Assembly (NCBI RefSeq): GCF_000613125.1
Contig: NZ_HG964497.1
Location: 4,208,372-4,272,371 of the forward strand
Direction: 5' to 3'
Length of the DNA: 64,000 bases
Source: Bacillus sp. EB01
GTDB taxonomy: Bacteria > Bacillota > Bacilli > Bacillales > Cytobacillaceae
The notes beneath the pieces were generated by a model. That model did not search any database. It was given only the letters and a program-made list of their open reading frames with translations, and was not told the origin of the DNA. The first letter of the stretch is position 1. Each line of letters starts with the position of its first letter. This document shows, one piece after another, positions 34,672-43,341 of the stretch. The translations under genes and the position numbers were made by a program.

Positions 34672-35684
34672 TATAGAAGCCTCCCCTCTACATATGGAAA
34701 ATTCTGTTTGACTCTATTTGAATCCGCATATCCAATCATCTCGCGAAGGTCACCCAATGCATCGGTTGGGCATGCTTCAACACACTTCAGGCAGCCCTTG
34801 CAATATTGATAATCAATTCCTTTAAGGAACATTTGCTCACGTCCCCGCTTATCCTGCCCACTCTCCCAGACAAAGCAGAAATCAGGGCAGACCGTGTCGC
34901 ACTGTGCACAGTGGATACAGCTTTCAAGCTTTAATTCCGGCAGAAATCCCTGGCGCGAACCACTCAAATCCTTAAGAATGCTGTTGGCCGGTGCCGAAAT
35001 GACACCTCCAAGCTCCTGAGTCATAAACCCTAGCCGTGGCAACGGCCGTGAAAATGTTTTGCCTTCTGCTCCTTCAGGCACTTCGTATACTTTAAATTGA
35101 ACCTCATTATAACCCCGCTCGAATGTCCTGATATTCGGCTCGACTAAGTGAGGATATTTTTTTTCAAATGTTTTTCTAATTACACTTTTCATCGCTTGTG
35201 GATCCAGAAAATCACAAATCCGGAACATCGCCCCGAGCATCGCTGTATTTACCTTCGTTTTCTCCTCTACCGCAATAGTTAAGGCGTCGACAATGGCCAG
35301 TGTGCCGTATTTAAACTGAAGGTCTTTTCTGATTCCATCAAAATCGCGTACGGAGTTGACGAGGACAATTCCATCAGCATCGAGTCCGCTTACAACATCG
35401 ACCATTTTATACAGAGCTTCATGAAAAACCCCAATAACATGCGGTTGTTCAATTGGGCTATGGTCACGGATTTCTACATCCCGGTCACAAAATCGGATAA
35501 AACTCTTTACTGGGGACCCTTTCTTCTCGGATCCGTATGATGAGAAATTCGATCCGTTCAAGCCAAGTCCCAGCACACCAGCCTCAGCAAGCATTTTTCC
35601 TGCAAGATTGGCCCCCAGGCCGCCAATTGATTCAAGGCGGATTTCAAAAAATCCTAATTCATTTTGTTTAGGTAAGATTGACAT
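34671..35684 (-). CDS. 2-oxoacid:ferredoxin oxidoreductase, fused gamma-delta subunit
   Basis: A 337-residue fusion. Residues 1-190 form the gamma domain (EIRLESIGGLGANLAGKMLAE, NFSSYGSEKKGSPVKSFIRF), and the C-terminal part carries two 4Fe-4S motifs, CIHCAQCDTVCPDF and CKGCLKCVEACPTD, i.e. the delta (ferredoxin) domain. Together with the alpha-beta fusion it makes a complete two-polypeptide oxidoreductase. GGGGGAG lies before the ATG. It is the first gene of the pair, and its promoter carries an Fnr-type box. Confidence 0.9.
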   Translation of the reverse strand: MSILPKQNELGFFEIRLESIGGLGANLAGKMLAEAGVLGLGLNGSNFSSYGSEKKGSPVKSFIRFCDRDVEIRDHSPIEQPHVIGVFHEALYKMVDVVSGLDADGIVLVNSVRDFDGIRKDLQFKYGTLAIVDALTIAVEEKTKVNTAMLGAMFRICDFLDPQAMKSVIRKTFEKKYPHLVEPNIRTFERGYNEVQFKVYEVPEGAEGKTFSRPLPRLGFMTQELGGVISAPANSILKDLSGSRQGFLPELKLESCIHCAQCDTVCPDFCFVWESGQDKRGREQMFLKGIDYQYCKGCLKCVEACPTDALGDLREMIGYADSNRVKQNFPYVEGRLL

Positions 35685-35744
35685 GTTCTCCCCCTATATT
35701 TCTCAGTATGATATCGCCAGCAGTGCTGGCACTCCCCACCTTCC

Positions 35745-35787
35745 ATTTTAGGCAAGAGCTGCCTATTGCGCTGTGACAAATGTTAAA
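35745..35787 (-). promoter_or_regulatory. Fnr-type operator and -10 of the 2-oxoacid oxidoreductase
   Basis: TTTAACATTTGTCACA on the minus strand (35787-35772), 8 of 10 arm positions of TGTGA-N6-TCACA, and TAAAAT at 35750-35745. With +1 near 35738 the palindrome centre is at -41.5. Confidence 0.55.
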
Positions 35788-35832
35788 CACAACATATAAT
35801 TTTTGAAACAGCTTAAAAAATTTTAATAAAAT

Positions 35833-35901
35833 CTTGGTATAACAAGGTTTTTAAGGGGTTGCCCTCTGTATTACAGCGCTAAATCTGTAGTATAACAGAT
35901 T
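35833..35901. promoter_or_regulatory. Three short palindromes before the acyltransferase gene
   Basis: CTTGGTATAACAAG (35833-35846), CTGTATTACAG (about 35866-35876) and AATCTGTAGTATAACAGATT (35882-35901). Two share GTATAACA. They could be operator sites for an unidentified regulator. Confidence 0.4.
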
Positions 35902-36001
35902 AGGATTTTACTAGTTTGGAATGGTTTACCTGTTTTCTTTTAATCTTAGTTGGGTAATAGTAGAGATGATTGTTCCGGGGGTCTCAAATTTGGAGGTCAT
36001 C

Positions 36002-37036
36002 ATGAAAAAACGAGACTACTACTTTGATAATGCAAAATTCATTTTGATTTTTCTTGTTGTGTTCGGTCATCTGCTCAGGGCCTTTATTGAAGACAATGAA
36101 GTATTTTTCGCATTATATAAAGCGATTTACACATTTCATATGCCCGCATTTATCCTGGTGTCGGGGTTCTTCGCAAAAGGTTTCAACGAAAAGGGCTATA
36201 TAAAGAAAATCGCCAAGAAGCTAATTTTGCCTTACATTATCTTTCAAGTAATCTACTCTATTTATTATTTTTATCTATACCAAAAACAAACGCTTGTCAT
36301 AGACCCTTTTAATCCTCATTGGTCGCTTTGGTTTCTCGTTAGTATGTTCTTCTGGAACGTGTTGATGATTCCTTTTTCAAAACTGAAGGCTTCAGTCGCA
36401 ATTCCTTTGGCACTTACAGCTGGACTGCTCATTGGATATGTTGACTGGGTATCAAACTACCTTAGTTTATCCAGGACATTTGTATTCTTCCCACTGTTTT
36501 TGGCGGGATATTATTTGAAAAAAGAACATTTCTATTCACTATTCACGATTCCAAAACGTATTATCGCACTAGTGGCATTCATTGTATTATTTGCGGGATT
36601 TTACTTTTATCCCGACATGCAATATCAATGGCTGCTAGGTTCAAAGCCGTATGAAGCAATGGGAGCAGCCTCTTTATTGGCCATGTTCAAAAGGCTTGGC
36701 ATATACATCTTGAGTTTTGTAATGGTAATGAGCTTTTTTGCCTTTGTGCCAAGAGGGCAGTACTTTTTTACAACTCTCGGAAAACGCACACTGTACGTGT
36801 ACCTTTTGCACGGTTTCCTGGTCAAGCTGCTGCGGGAGACTGAGCTCATATCGTATTTTGATAAAACCGAAAGGATTGTCCTTTTGGCTGGAGTATCCCT
36901 TATTATTGTGCTGGCCCTCTCAAGCAAGCTGATAACAGCATTTACACAACCATTAATAGAATTGAGTAACACCCGGACGAAAAAACTATTCAGCAGGTTA
37001 TCTGGAGGCTACCGTGTGACACAAGAAAGGAACTAA
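36002..37036 (+). CDS. Membrane acyltransferase, acyltransferase-3 family
   Basis: A 344-residue polytopic protein. RDYYFDNAKFILIFLVVFGHLL at the N-terminus carries the conserved FGH histidine, and TFHMPAFILVSGFFAKG near residue 45 fits the OafA/acyltransferase-3 family. There are about ten membrane helices. It may acetylate or acylate a surface sugar or peptidoglycan; the substrate is unknown. GGAGG lies before the ATG at 36002; the upstream 27-codon extension is unsupported. It resembles B. subtilis YkrP. The gene is followed by two palindromic repeat units and a terminator. Confidence 0.82.
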   Translation: MKKRDYYFDNAKFILIFLVVFGHLLRAFIEDNEVFFALYKAIYTFHMPAFILVSGFFAKGFNEKGYIKKIAKKLILPYIIFQVIYSIYYFYLYQKQTLVIDPFNPHWSLWFLVSMFFWNVLMIPFSKLKASVAIPLALTAGLLIGYVDWVSNYLSLSRTFVFFPLFLAGYYLKKEHFYSLFTIPKRIIALVAFIVLFAGFYFYPDMQYQWLLGSKPYEAMGAASLLAMFKRLGIYILSFVMVMSFFAFVPRGQYFFTTLGKRTLYVYLLHGFLVKLLRETELISYFDKTERIVLLAGVSLIIVLALSSKLITAFTQPLIELSNTRTKKLFSRLSGGYRVTQERN

Positions 37037-37060
37037 AGTACAAGGAAGACTGTTAGAGTT

Positions 37061-37153
37061 GAATGACACTTTGACCTCTAAGGACATGCGAAATGTCATT
37101 CATCTGCCTTTTGAGTGACATTATGAGCTCTGAGTAAAGGTGAATTGTCACTC
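37061..37153. repeat. Pair of palindromic repeat units, period 52
   Basis: Unit 1 (37061-37101) runs from GAATGACA to TGTCATTC; unit 2 (37113-37153) from GAGTGACA to TGTCACTC. The arms differ by one compensated pair, so pairing is preserved. Unit 1 core TTTGACCTCTAAGGACATGC matches the core of the 25528 repeats. Confidence 0.85.
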
Positions 37154-37167
37154 ATCGTATTCAATAA

Positions 37168-37195
37168 AAATCCCCGCCGGATTTGGCGGGGATTT
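37168..37195. terminator. Terminator between acyltransferase and lutC
   Basis: AAATCCCCGCC and GGCGGGGATTT arms with a GGATTT loop, serving both convergent genes. Confidence 0.88.
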
Positions 37196-37200
37196 CTATT

Positions 37201-37920
37201 TTACAGATCATTAATCACAATATAAGCAGCCCGTACCGGTCCGTGGACCCCAACGACAAGGTTGAGTTCAATATCAGCCGAATTGCTCGGCCCGGTGATG
37301 AAATTAATACAGGAAGGAACATCCTTCCCTTCAAGATGCTGACTGCGTATCCACTCTGCCGCCTGCGTAAATCGGGGCACAATTGTACTTTTCGGAACCA
37401 GTGCAATAATATTTTCTGGAAGGAAAGAAACTGAACGACCTCTTCCAGGACTGGTAAAATGAGTGACTGTCCCTGACTCAGCCAACGTAATCTCACTTAT
37501 TGTTATCGCCACTTTTGCACTTTCAGCAAGAGGAATGTTCTCATCCCCTTTTGAATGATCCCAAAGACGAACTTCTATATTTTCCGATGGCCACTCACTT
37601 TCAAGCAACTCACCTAAGCCCCATTTGGCATACCGTTCATCATTCCAAGTAATTACAGGGCCTCCGCCATATCCGTCGACAATTTCTCTCACTTTGGAAG
37701 AGAGTTCATCGAGGGTCGTCTCATGCAGAGAAGTGTGGATTTTTAGGCATTGTGTTTTTAACACTTGAAGGAGTTCATCCTGGGATGCCCCTTTATAAAT
37801 TTCATGCTGTGGCTGGAAAGTGTAAACGGGACGTTCCACACCCGTTGTTTTCCTTGGCCGTCCAAGGCTGGAAGCTATTTTATCGAGAAATCTGTTTCGA
37901 TTGTGTATTGTGCCATGCAT
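37201..37920 (-). CDS. lutC: Lactate utilization protein LutC
   Basis: A 239-residue LUD-domain protein: MHGTIHNRNRFLDKIASSLG, then VAITISEITLAESGTVTHFTSPGRGRSVSFLPENIIALVP and a C-terminal ITGPSNSADIELNLVVGVHGP. It matches B. subtilis LutC, a component of the iron-sulfur LutABC complex that oxidises L-lactate to pyruvate. It ends the lutABC operon, 2 nt after lutB, and is followed by a bidirectional terminator. Confidence 0.93.
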   Translation of the reverse strand: MHGTIHNRNRFLDKIASSLGRPRKTTGVERPVYTFQPQHEIYKGASQDELLQVLKTQCLKIHTSLHETTLDELSSKVREIVDGYGGGPVITWNDERYAKWGLGELLESEWPSENIEVRLWDHSKGDENIPLAESAKVAITISEITLAESGTVTHFTSPGRGRSVSFLPENIIALVPKSTIVPRFTQAAEWIRSQHLEGKDVPSCINFITGPSNSADIELNLVVGVHGPVRAAYIVINDL

Positions 37921-37922
37921 AC

Positions 37923-39347
37923 TTAGTTGCCTCCCTTTTCGCGGTTCTTGAACCAGTCACGGAACCTTTCTTTATTCGGTCCGGGGAAGTCGCGAGTATC
38001 GGTCCAGGCCTTCAGCGGGCCAGGGCCTTTTGTAATTTTATCGCCAGCCATGAACGGATTCATAGCAGAAGGTGCCATTTTCGTACCCAGTTTATATAGC
38101 CCGGGAGATGAAGCACCGAAGCCAAAGGCTTTCATGAGCAATTTCTCGGAAACGGGAGCTTTGCCTTCTTTTTCAACAATCACTTGCCTATGTTTATGGA
38201 GAAGCTGATGTAATGGGATTTTAACCGGGCACACGTCCGTACAGGCCCCGCAAAGCGTCGAAGCATACGGTAACTCCTTATACTCATCATAACCTCCCAA
38301 AAGTGGAGAAAGGACTGCCCCAATAGGTCCGGAGTAGATTGAACCATAGGAATGGCCGCCAACATGCCGGTATACTGGACACACATTTATACATGCCGCA
38401 CAACGGATGCATTGGAGAACTGAGCGGAACTCGCCTGCCAGAATATCCGATCTGCCATTGTCGATGATAACCAAATGGAACTCCTCGGGTCCATCAGCTT
38501 CTGGTTCCTGCCTTGGCCCAGTCAGTACCGTAATATAGCTGGTAAGCTTCTGTCCAACCGCGCTCCGGGTCAGCATGCTGACTAGAACTTCCATTTCCTC
38601 GAATGTTGGTACGAGCCTTTCCATGCCCATTACGGTAATCTGTGTTTTTGGCAGTGCTGTTACTAGATCAGCGTTACCTTCATTTGTCACAAGCGCAAAT
38701 GAACCTGTTTCCGCTACAGCAAAATTGCAGCCTGTTATGCCGATATCGGCTGCCAAGTATTCCTTACGCAGCATTTCCCGGGCGTGGGCTGCCAGTTCTT
38801 CAGGCTTTGACGTTTTATCATAACCAAGCTTTTCGGCGAAAACATCCCTTATTTGCTCCTTATTTTTGTGAAGGGCCGGGACGACGATATGGGATGGCGG
38901 ATCATGATCATCGACCTGGAGTATATACTCCCCAAGGTCAGTTTCAATTACTTCACAGCCCGCTGCTTCAAGGGCTTGATTCATCGAAATTTCTTCTGAA
39001 ACCATTGATTTGGCTTTTACAACCTTTTTGGCATTCTTCTTCTTTGCAACTTCCGTGATATAGGCACTTGCCTCTTCAGCTGTTTGGGCAAAATAGACAT
39101 GTCCACCGCGCTTGGCGACATTTTCGCTTAGCTGATCCAGATAATAGTCAAGGTTATCAAGAACATGATGACGGATTTCTTCACCATGGTTCCGCCAATC
39201 CTCCCAATCACCTAGTTCCACCGTTACGTCCCGTCTTCTTGTACCCATCCTTTCCTGTGCTCCAGCAACAGCGCCTCGCATGAAAGAATCGTTTATGCCT
39301 TCCCTGACTCGTTCCTTGAATTGGTCCTGCCCGATTTTAATGGACAT
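37923..39347 (-). CDS. lutB: Lactate utilization iron-sulfur protein LutB
   Basis: A 474-residue protein with an N-terminal LUD domain and two 4Fe-4S motifs, [20 protein letters not shown] and [14 protein letters not shown], near residues 310-370, as in B. subtilis LutB. It is the electron-carrying subunit of lactate oxidation. The ATG at 39347 has GGAGGGAG; an extension to 39380 is unsupported. It is the second gene of lutABC. Confidence 0.94.
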   Translation of the reverse strand: MSIKIGQDQFKERVREGINDSFMRGAVAGAQERMGTRRRDVTVELGDWEDWRNHGEEIRHHVLDNLDYYLDQLSENVAKRGGHVYFAQTAEEASAYITEVAKKKNAKKVVKAKSMVSEEISMNQALEAAGCEVIETDLGEYILQVDDHDPPSHIVVPALHKNKEQIRDVFAEKLGYDKTSKPEELAAHAREMLRKEYLAADIGITGCNFAVAETGSFALVTNEGNADLVTALPKTQITVMGMERLVPTFEEMEVLVSMLTRSAVGQKLTSYITVLTGPRQEPEADGPEEFHLVIIDNGRSDILAGEFRSVLQCIRCAACINVCPVYRHVGGHSYGSIYSGPIGAVLSPLLGGYDEYKELPYASTLCGACTDVCPVKIPLHQLLHKHRQVIVEKEGKAPVSEKLLMKAFGFGASSPGLYKLGTKMAPSAMNPFMAGDKITKGPGPLKAWTDTRDFPGPNKERFRDWFKNREKGGN

Positions 39348-39393
39348 ACTGGTATCTCCCTCCATCCTGTTTCGAAACAAAAGCCAAAGGTTT

Positions 39394-40110
39394 TTATCTG
39401 CTATTCAACACTTCAGCAATATGCATGATTTTTATTGGTTTACCGAGCCTGTCAATTCTGCCGCCAATATTCATTAAGCAGGCAGCATCCGCGCCGATTA
39501 AGTATTCCGCCCCTGTTTCCTCGACATGCTGGACCTTTTCATCAACCATCTGTTCGGAAATCTGGGCCATCTTGACGGCGAATGTTCCGCCAAATCCACA
39601 GCATTGCTCTTTACCAGGAAGCTCAGTAAATTCAAGTCCTTTTACATTTTTCAATAGTTTCATAGGAGCTTCAACAACTCCGAGGAGCCTGGTCATATGG
39701 CAGGATGTGTGATATGTAACTTTGTGTTCAAACCGTGCTCCTACATCTTCAATTTTCAACACATCAACGATAAATTGGGTAAGCTCAAATGTTTTTTCGG
39801 CTAGTGCCTTTGCCTTCGGGCCATATATCTGGTCCGAAGCGAACAAGTGTGGATATTCACGAAACATTGTGGCACAAGAACCTGAAGGAGACACGACGAC
39901 TTCTGCATGCTGAAACGTATCGATCATCCGTTTCATTGCTTCTTTTGATTCCTTCACATAACCGCTGTTATAAGCTGGCTGTCCACAACATACCTGAGAT
40001 TCAGGAAATTCAACCTCGCATCCCAGCCGTTCCAATAGCTCGACTGTCGCCTTTCCAACATCACTTTGGAAAAGGTCAACAAGGCACGTTGCAAAAAGGG
40101 TTACCTTCAT
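39394..40110 (-). CDS. lutA: Lactate utilization protein LutA
   Basis: A 238-residue protein with two CCG (cysteine-rich) domains: [13 protein letters not shown] near residue 38 and [14 protein letters not shown] near 175. It matches B. subtilis LutA, the first subunit of LutABC. GAGGGAG precedes the ATG. Its promoter region has a LutR-like operator and a cre-like palindrome. LutA and the GlcF C-terminal part share the same domain type. Confidence 0.94.
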   Translation of the reverse strand: MKVTLFATCLVDLFQSDVGKATVELLERLGCEVEFPESQVCCGQPAYNSGYVKESKEAMKRMIDTFQHAEVVVSPSGSCATMFREYPHLFASDQIYGPKAKALAEKTFELTQFIVDVLKIEDVGARFEHKVTYHTSCHMTRLLGVVEAPMKLLKNVKGLEFTELPGKEQCCGFGGTFAVKMAQISEQMVDEKVQHVEETGAEYLIGADAACLMNIGGRIDRLGKPIKIMHIAEVLNSR

Positions 40111-40154
40111 CTTCTCTACTCTCCCTCATCTAGTTCATTACCATTTAAGTCAAC

Positions 40155-40170
40155 AGGTCATCTGATGACT
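40155..40170. promoter_or_regulatory. LutR operator candidate before lutA
   Basis: AGGTCATCTGATGACT with the palindromic core GTCATCTGATGAC. The exact reverse complement occurs at 41231-41246 before lutP, so both lactate promoters share one operator. Confidence 0.85.
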
Positions 40171-40222
40171 TAAAGAAAAAAATGGTAGGTTATTTAAATA
40201 CTACTATAAAGCTACAAAATAA

Positions 40223-40236
40223 TGAAAGTGTTTTCA
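40223..40236. promoter_or_regulatory. cre-like palindrome before lutA
   Basis: TGAAAGTGTTTTCA, 13 of 14 positions of the cre consensus (T for C at the centre), in the gap between lutR and lutA. Confidence 0.65.
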
Positions 40237-40248
40237 TATTATTTTTGT

Positions 40249-40275
40249 AAAAAAGCCTTTTTTGAAAAAAAGGCT
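40249..40275 (-). terminator. Terminator after lutR
   Basis: AGCCTTTTTT and AAAAAAGGCT arms followed by TTTTT on the minus strand, separating lutR from lutABC. Confidence 0.75.
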
Positions 40276-40282
40276 CAAAGAT

Positions 40283-41011
40283 CTAAATTGAAATTGGCGC
40301 AGCTAAATAATATTTGGTCAGGATCTCTTCCACATTATTTAGATGCTCCAGCATTAAAAGGCGCGATAGTTCTGGATTTTGTGCTGCGATTGCCTTGTAA
40401 ATTGCCAAATGTTCATCATATAGTTTTTCGGTCGTAGTTTGTTTGGAAAATAACCATAGTTTCCGTGTCTCCTTCATTGTTTCGCCCATAAGGCTTGATA
40501 CCTGCTGCATCAAGTTCAGCAACATAGGGTTTTGTGCAGCCTCGGCAACAGCAAAATGAAATTGAAGATCAGCCTGTTCCCCTAGTTCCTCGTTGCCATG
40601 TGCCCTTTTCATTTCTTCCAATGCCCGCTCCATATTCAAAAGCTGATCAGGGCTTCGCTTTAAAGCTGCGGCTGAGGCAGTTCCAGTCTCAAGAATCTTC
40701 CTAAGCTCGAGCAAGTTTTCGATATCTTTCTTATTCATCAATATGGATGTTGAGAGAGGAAAAGATATGTCACTGGATGTTATCTCTTTAACAAAGGTTC
40801 CTTCACCTTGCCTCATTTCAATTAATCCCATTGCCTTAAGTGCCGATAATGCCTCACGAACTGCAGACCTGCCGACCTGGAAGTTTTCAGCCAATTGCTG
40901 AACAGAATCCAGTCTTTCCCCTGGCCTTACTTCCCCTTTTCGAATCATTTCATGAAGGATCTCTGCAATTTCTTCATATATTTTTTTTGGTTTTATTTTT
41001 TTGTAATTCAA
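40283..41011 (-). CDS. lutR: GntR-family regulator LutR
   Basis: A 242-residue FadR-subfamily GntR regulator. The winged helix is KIYEEIAEILHEMIRKGEVRPGERLDSVQQLAENFQVGRSAVREALSALKAMGLIEMRQGEGTFV (residues 10-75), and the rest is an all-helical FCD ligand domain. It matches B. subtilis LutR, which represses lutABC and lutP until lactate is present. Two identical operators, before lutA and lutP, lie on either side of it. A TTG start at 41011 with GGGGCTG upstream is used. It is the same strand as lutABC but has its own terminator. Confidence 0.9.
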   Translation of the reverse strand: MNYKKIKPKKIYEEIAEILHEMIRKGEVRPGERLDSVQQLAENFQVGRSAVREALSALKAMGLIEMRQGEGTFVKEITSSDISFPLSTSILMNKKDIENLLELRKILETGTASAAALKRSPDQLLNMERALEEMKRAHGNEELGEQADLQFHFAVAEAAQNPMLLNLMQQVSSLMGETMKETRKLWLFSKQTTTEKLYDEHLAIYKAIAAQNPELSRLLMLEHLNNVEEILTKYYLAAPISI

Positions 41012-41343
41012 TAAATTCAGCCCCTAAATGGTCTTTCTGCCAATTGCTTTTCTATTATACAACGTTTCTAGCTGAATGATTATAAAACCTTGCCTTCCAG
41101 ATAAAACAAATTTTTCCACAACCGTTTCCCCTCTCAATATAGTAATAAAGTTACTTTTTAGAAAATTTATGCAAAATATATTGTTTTTTACAAGAATGAC
41201 AAATATAATTTTTGCTAGGGAAGAAGTCTAGTCATCAGATGACCTAATCTTTTTTATGAAAGCGTTTTAAACATCGGGAGAAGGAGGAAATGTCCGGGGG
41301 GACAGAACAATTAAATTCCAAGCTAAACTGGGGGGTTACGCTA
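41012..41343. other. Promoter region of lutP
   Basis: About 330 bp between lutR and lutP containing the lutP promoter, operator and cre site. An AAGGAGG at 41281-41287 is only 2 nt from an ATG at 41290, so its use as a start is doubtful. Confidence 0.5.
41181..41271 (+). promoter_or_regulatory. lutP promoter with LutR operator and cre site
   Basis: TTGTTT (41181-41186), 17-bp spacer, TATAAT (41204-41209). The 16-bp LutR site AGTCATCAGATGACCT lies at 41231-41246, just after the start, and a cre-like TGAAAGCGTTTTAA at 41258-41271 (13 of 14). LutR and CcpA would both block elongation. Confidence 0.82.
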
Positions 41344-43041
41344 ATGAGTTTTACACAAAATTTTACTGCGGTAGGGGATAACCTTGCTTTGTCCGCAATA
41401 GTAGCAATCGTTCCTATTCTTTATTTCTTCTGGGCACTGGCCATTAAACGAATGAAAGGCCATGTTGCAGGCTTAACCACACTATTAATTGCCATTGTTC
41501 TCGCTGTCTTCGCTTATAAAATGCCGGCAGGGCTTGCCGTCATGTCCGCAACACAAGGCGCAGTTTATGGTATCCTGCCAATTGGATGGATTATCATTAC
41601 ATCCGTCTTCCTTTACAAACTAACCGTAAAAACTGGCCAATTTGATATTATCAGAAGCTCTGTCCTTACAATCACAGAGGACAGGCGCCTGCAAGCACTT
41701 TTGGTAGCTTTCTCATTTGGGGCTTTCCTTGAAGGGGCCGCCGGGTTTGGCGCACCAGTTGCCATTTCCGCGGCACTGTTAGTAGGGTTAGGTTTTAATC
41801 CACTCTATGCCGCAGGTCTTTGCTTAATTGCCAACACTGCACCTGTTGCATTTGGAGCAATTGGCATTCCGATTATCGCAGTAGAAGGCCCGACTGGGAT
41901 TCCTGCCATGGAAATTTCCAAAATGGTCGGCCGCCAGCTGCCGTTCCTGTCTGTGTTCATTCCGTTTTATCTAGTTATGATCATGGCTGGCTGGAAGCGT
42001 ACAATTGAAGTCCTGCCAGCAATTGCTGTTTCTGGTATTTCCTTTGCGGTAACTCAATACTTGTCCTCCAATTTCCTTGGACCTGAGCTTCCGGATATCC
42101 TGTCTTCCCTTGTTTCACTCTTTGCTCTTGCTATTTTCCTTCGTTTCTGGAAGCCTAAAACAATTTTCCGTTTCTCTGCTGAACAGGAACTGGCAGCAAC
42201 TTCAGCTGCTAAGAAAACAAGTGCGGGTCAGGATCTGAAATATACTCCTGGACAAATCTTTAAAGCCTGGTCACCGTTCCTTATATTGACAGCCATTATC
42301 TCGCTTTGGGGCATTCCAACCATCAAACAGGCCCTGACTGGAATTTACGCAGGAGAAAACGTAATTCTGAAAGCACTAAATGGAATTGGACAAGCCTTAT
42401 CGTTCCATCCGGAAGTTCCATTCCTGAACAACAATATTATTGATTTAGCCGGGAAACAGCTTCCAGCTCTCTATAAACTCGATATCCTTGGCGCAGCTGG
42501 AACGGCTATTCTAATTGCAGCAATCATTTCCAAATTCATAGTAAAAATCAGCTGGCGCGGCTTCTTTCAGGCCTTTGGCGAAACGCTTAATGAATTGAAA
42601 TTCCCGATTTTGACTATCGCATCGGTTGTTGCATTTGCCTACGTTACAAATGCTTCAGGAATGAGTACAACACTCGGTATGACGCTCGCAAAAACAGGTT
42701 CGATCCTGTTCCCATTCTTCTCGCCATTCCTTGGCTGGCTCGGGGTATTCATTACGGGTTCCGATACAAGCGCAAACCTTTTGTTTGGAAACCTGCAGAA
42801 AATCACAGCGAACAATATCGGCATGAGCGAAGTCCTTGCAGTTGCAGCAAACTCTTCGGGCGGTGTAACAGGAAAAATGATTTCCCCGCAATCCATTGCA
42901 GTGGCATGCGCTGCGGTTGGACTCGCGGGAAAAGAATCCGACTTGTTCCGCTTCACAATTAAACATAGTTTGTTCCTTGTCACATTGATTGGTATTATGA
43001 CATGGTTGCAGCATAATTTCTTTAGTTGGATGATTCCTTAA
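41344..43041 (+). CDS. lutP: L-lactate permease LutP
   Basis: A 565-residue LctP-family transporter with about 13 helices. It matches B. subtilis LutP (YvfH) throughout, e.g. GAFLEGAAGFGAPVAISAAL near residue 120, FITGSDTSANLLFGNLQKIT and SSGGVTGKMISPQSIAVACA near the C-terminus. It imports L-lactate with protons and feeds LutABC. The ATG at 41344 aligns with the B. subtilis start; an in-frame ATG at 41290 has an AAGGAGG site but too close, so a 583-residue form cannot be excluded. Confidence 0.94.
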   Translation: MSFTQNFTAVGDNLALSAIVAIVPILYFFWALAIKRMKGHVAGLTTLLIAIVLAVFAYKMPAGLAVMSATQGAVYGILPIGWIIITSVFLYKLTVKTGQFDIIRSSVLTITEDRRLQALLVAFSFGAFLEGAAGFGAPVAISAALLVGLGFNPLYAAGLCLIANTAPVAFGAIGIPIIAVEGPTGIPAMEISKMVGRQLPFLSVFIPFYLVMIMAGWKRTIEVLPAIAVSGISFAVTQYLSSNFLGPELPDILSSLVSLFALAIFLRFWKPKTIFRFSAEQELAATSAAKKTSAGQDLKYTPGQIFKAWSPFLILTAIISLWGIPTIKQALTGIYAGENVILKALNGIGQALSFHPEVPFLNNNIIDLAGKQLPALYKLDILGAAGTAILIAAIISKFIVKISWRGFFQAFGETLNELKFPILTIASVVAFAYVTNASGMSTTLGMTLAKTGSILFPFFSPFLGWLGVFITGSDTSANLLFGNLQKITANNIGMSEVLAVAANSSGGVTGKMISPQSIAVACAAVGLAGKESDLFRFTIKHSLFLVTLIGIMTWLQHNFFSWMIP

Positions 43042-43055
43042 ATCGATTAGAAATA

Positions 43056-43092
43056 GGCTGTCCCGAAGTATATACTTTGGGGCATCTTTTTT
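43056..43092 (+). terminator. Terminator after lutP
   Basis: GGCTGTCCCGAAGTA stem against TACTTTGGGGCATC, then TTTTTT. Same form as the clpE terminator. Confidence 0.78.
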
Positions 43093-43119
43093 ATGTTATG
43101 AAAAAATGAATCACCTAGT

Positions 43120-43252
43120 CTTCATGGACAATATGACATAAAGAAATCAAAAATGTCCTTGGATAGGTAACCTATAGACAGAATGGTACTGGATAATCCG
43201 TTAATGATTCTTGGATGGGTAATCCTGACAAAGTACCTCTTTTTATGTACTG
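43120..43252. repeat. Palindromic repeat segment
   Basis: TTCATGGACA at 43120 and TGTCCTTGGA near 43162 can pair (8 of 10) around a 23-nt spacer, the same 43-nt layout as the unit at 53989. CTTGGATAGGTAAC (43159) recurs as CTTGGATGGGTAAT at 43210, period 51, and GGTACT with AGTACC brackets the second part. Confidence 0.6.
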
Positions 43253-43341
43253 CTACTCCCCCATCCTCGGCCCCTTCCTTTTACAACCCATAACTTGTAT
43301 ACTAAAATATTACTTAACACTTATATGTAGGGAGTAAGTTC

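Larger units (their letters stand above)
35685..36001. other. Divergent promoter region between the oxidoreductase and acyltransferase
   Basis: 317 bp. It holds the Fnr-type box and -10 of the oxidoreductase on one side and three short palindromes on the acyltransferase side. No gene seen. Confidence 0.6.
43042..43341. other. Intergenic region after lutP
   Basis: 300 bp with the lutP terminator and the palindromic repeat segment at 43120-43252. No gene seen. Confidence 0.6.

Noticed and set aside
38642-39058. 138-codon plus-strand frame over lutB
   Set aside because: It is a shadow of the conserved lutB reading frame.
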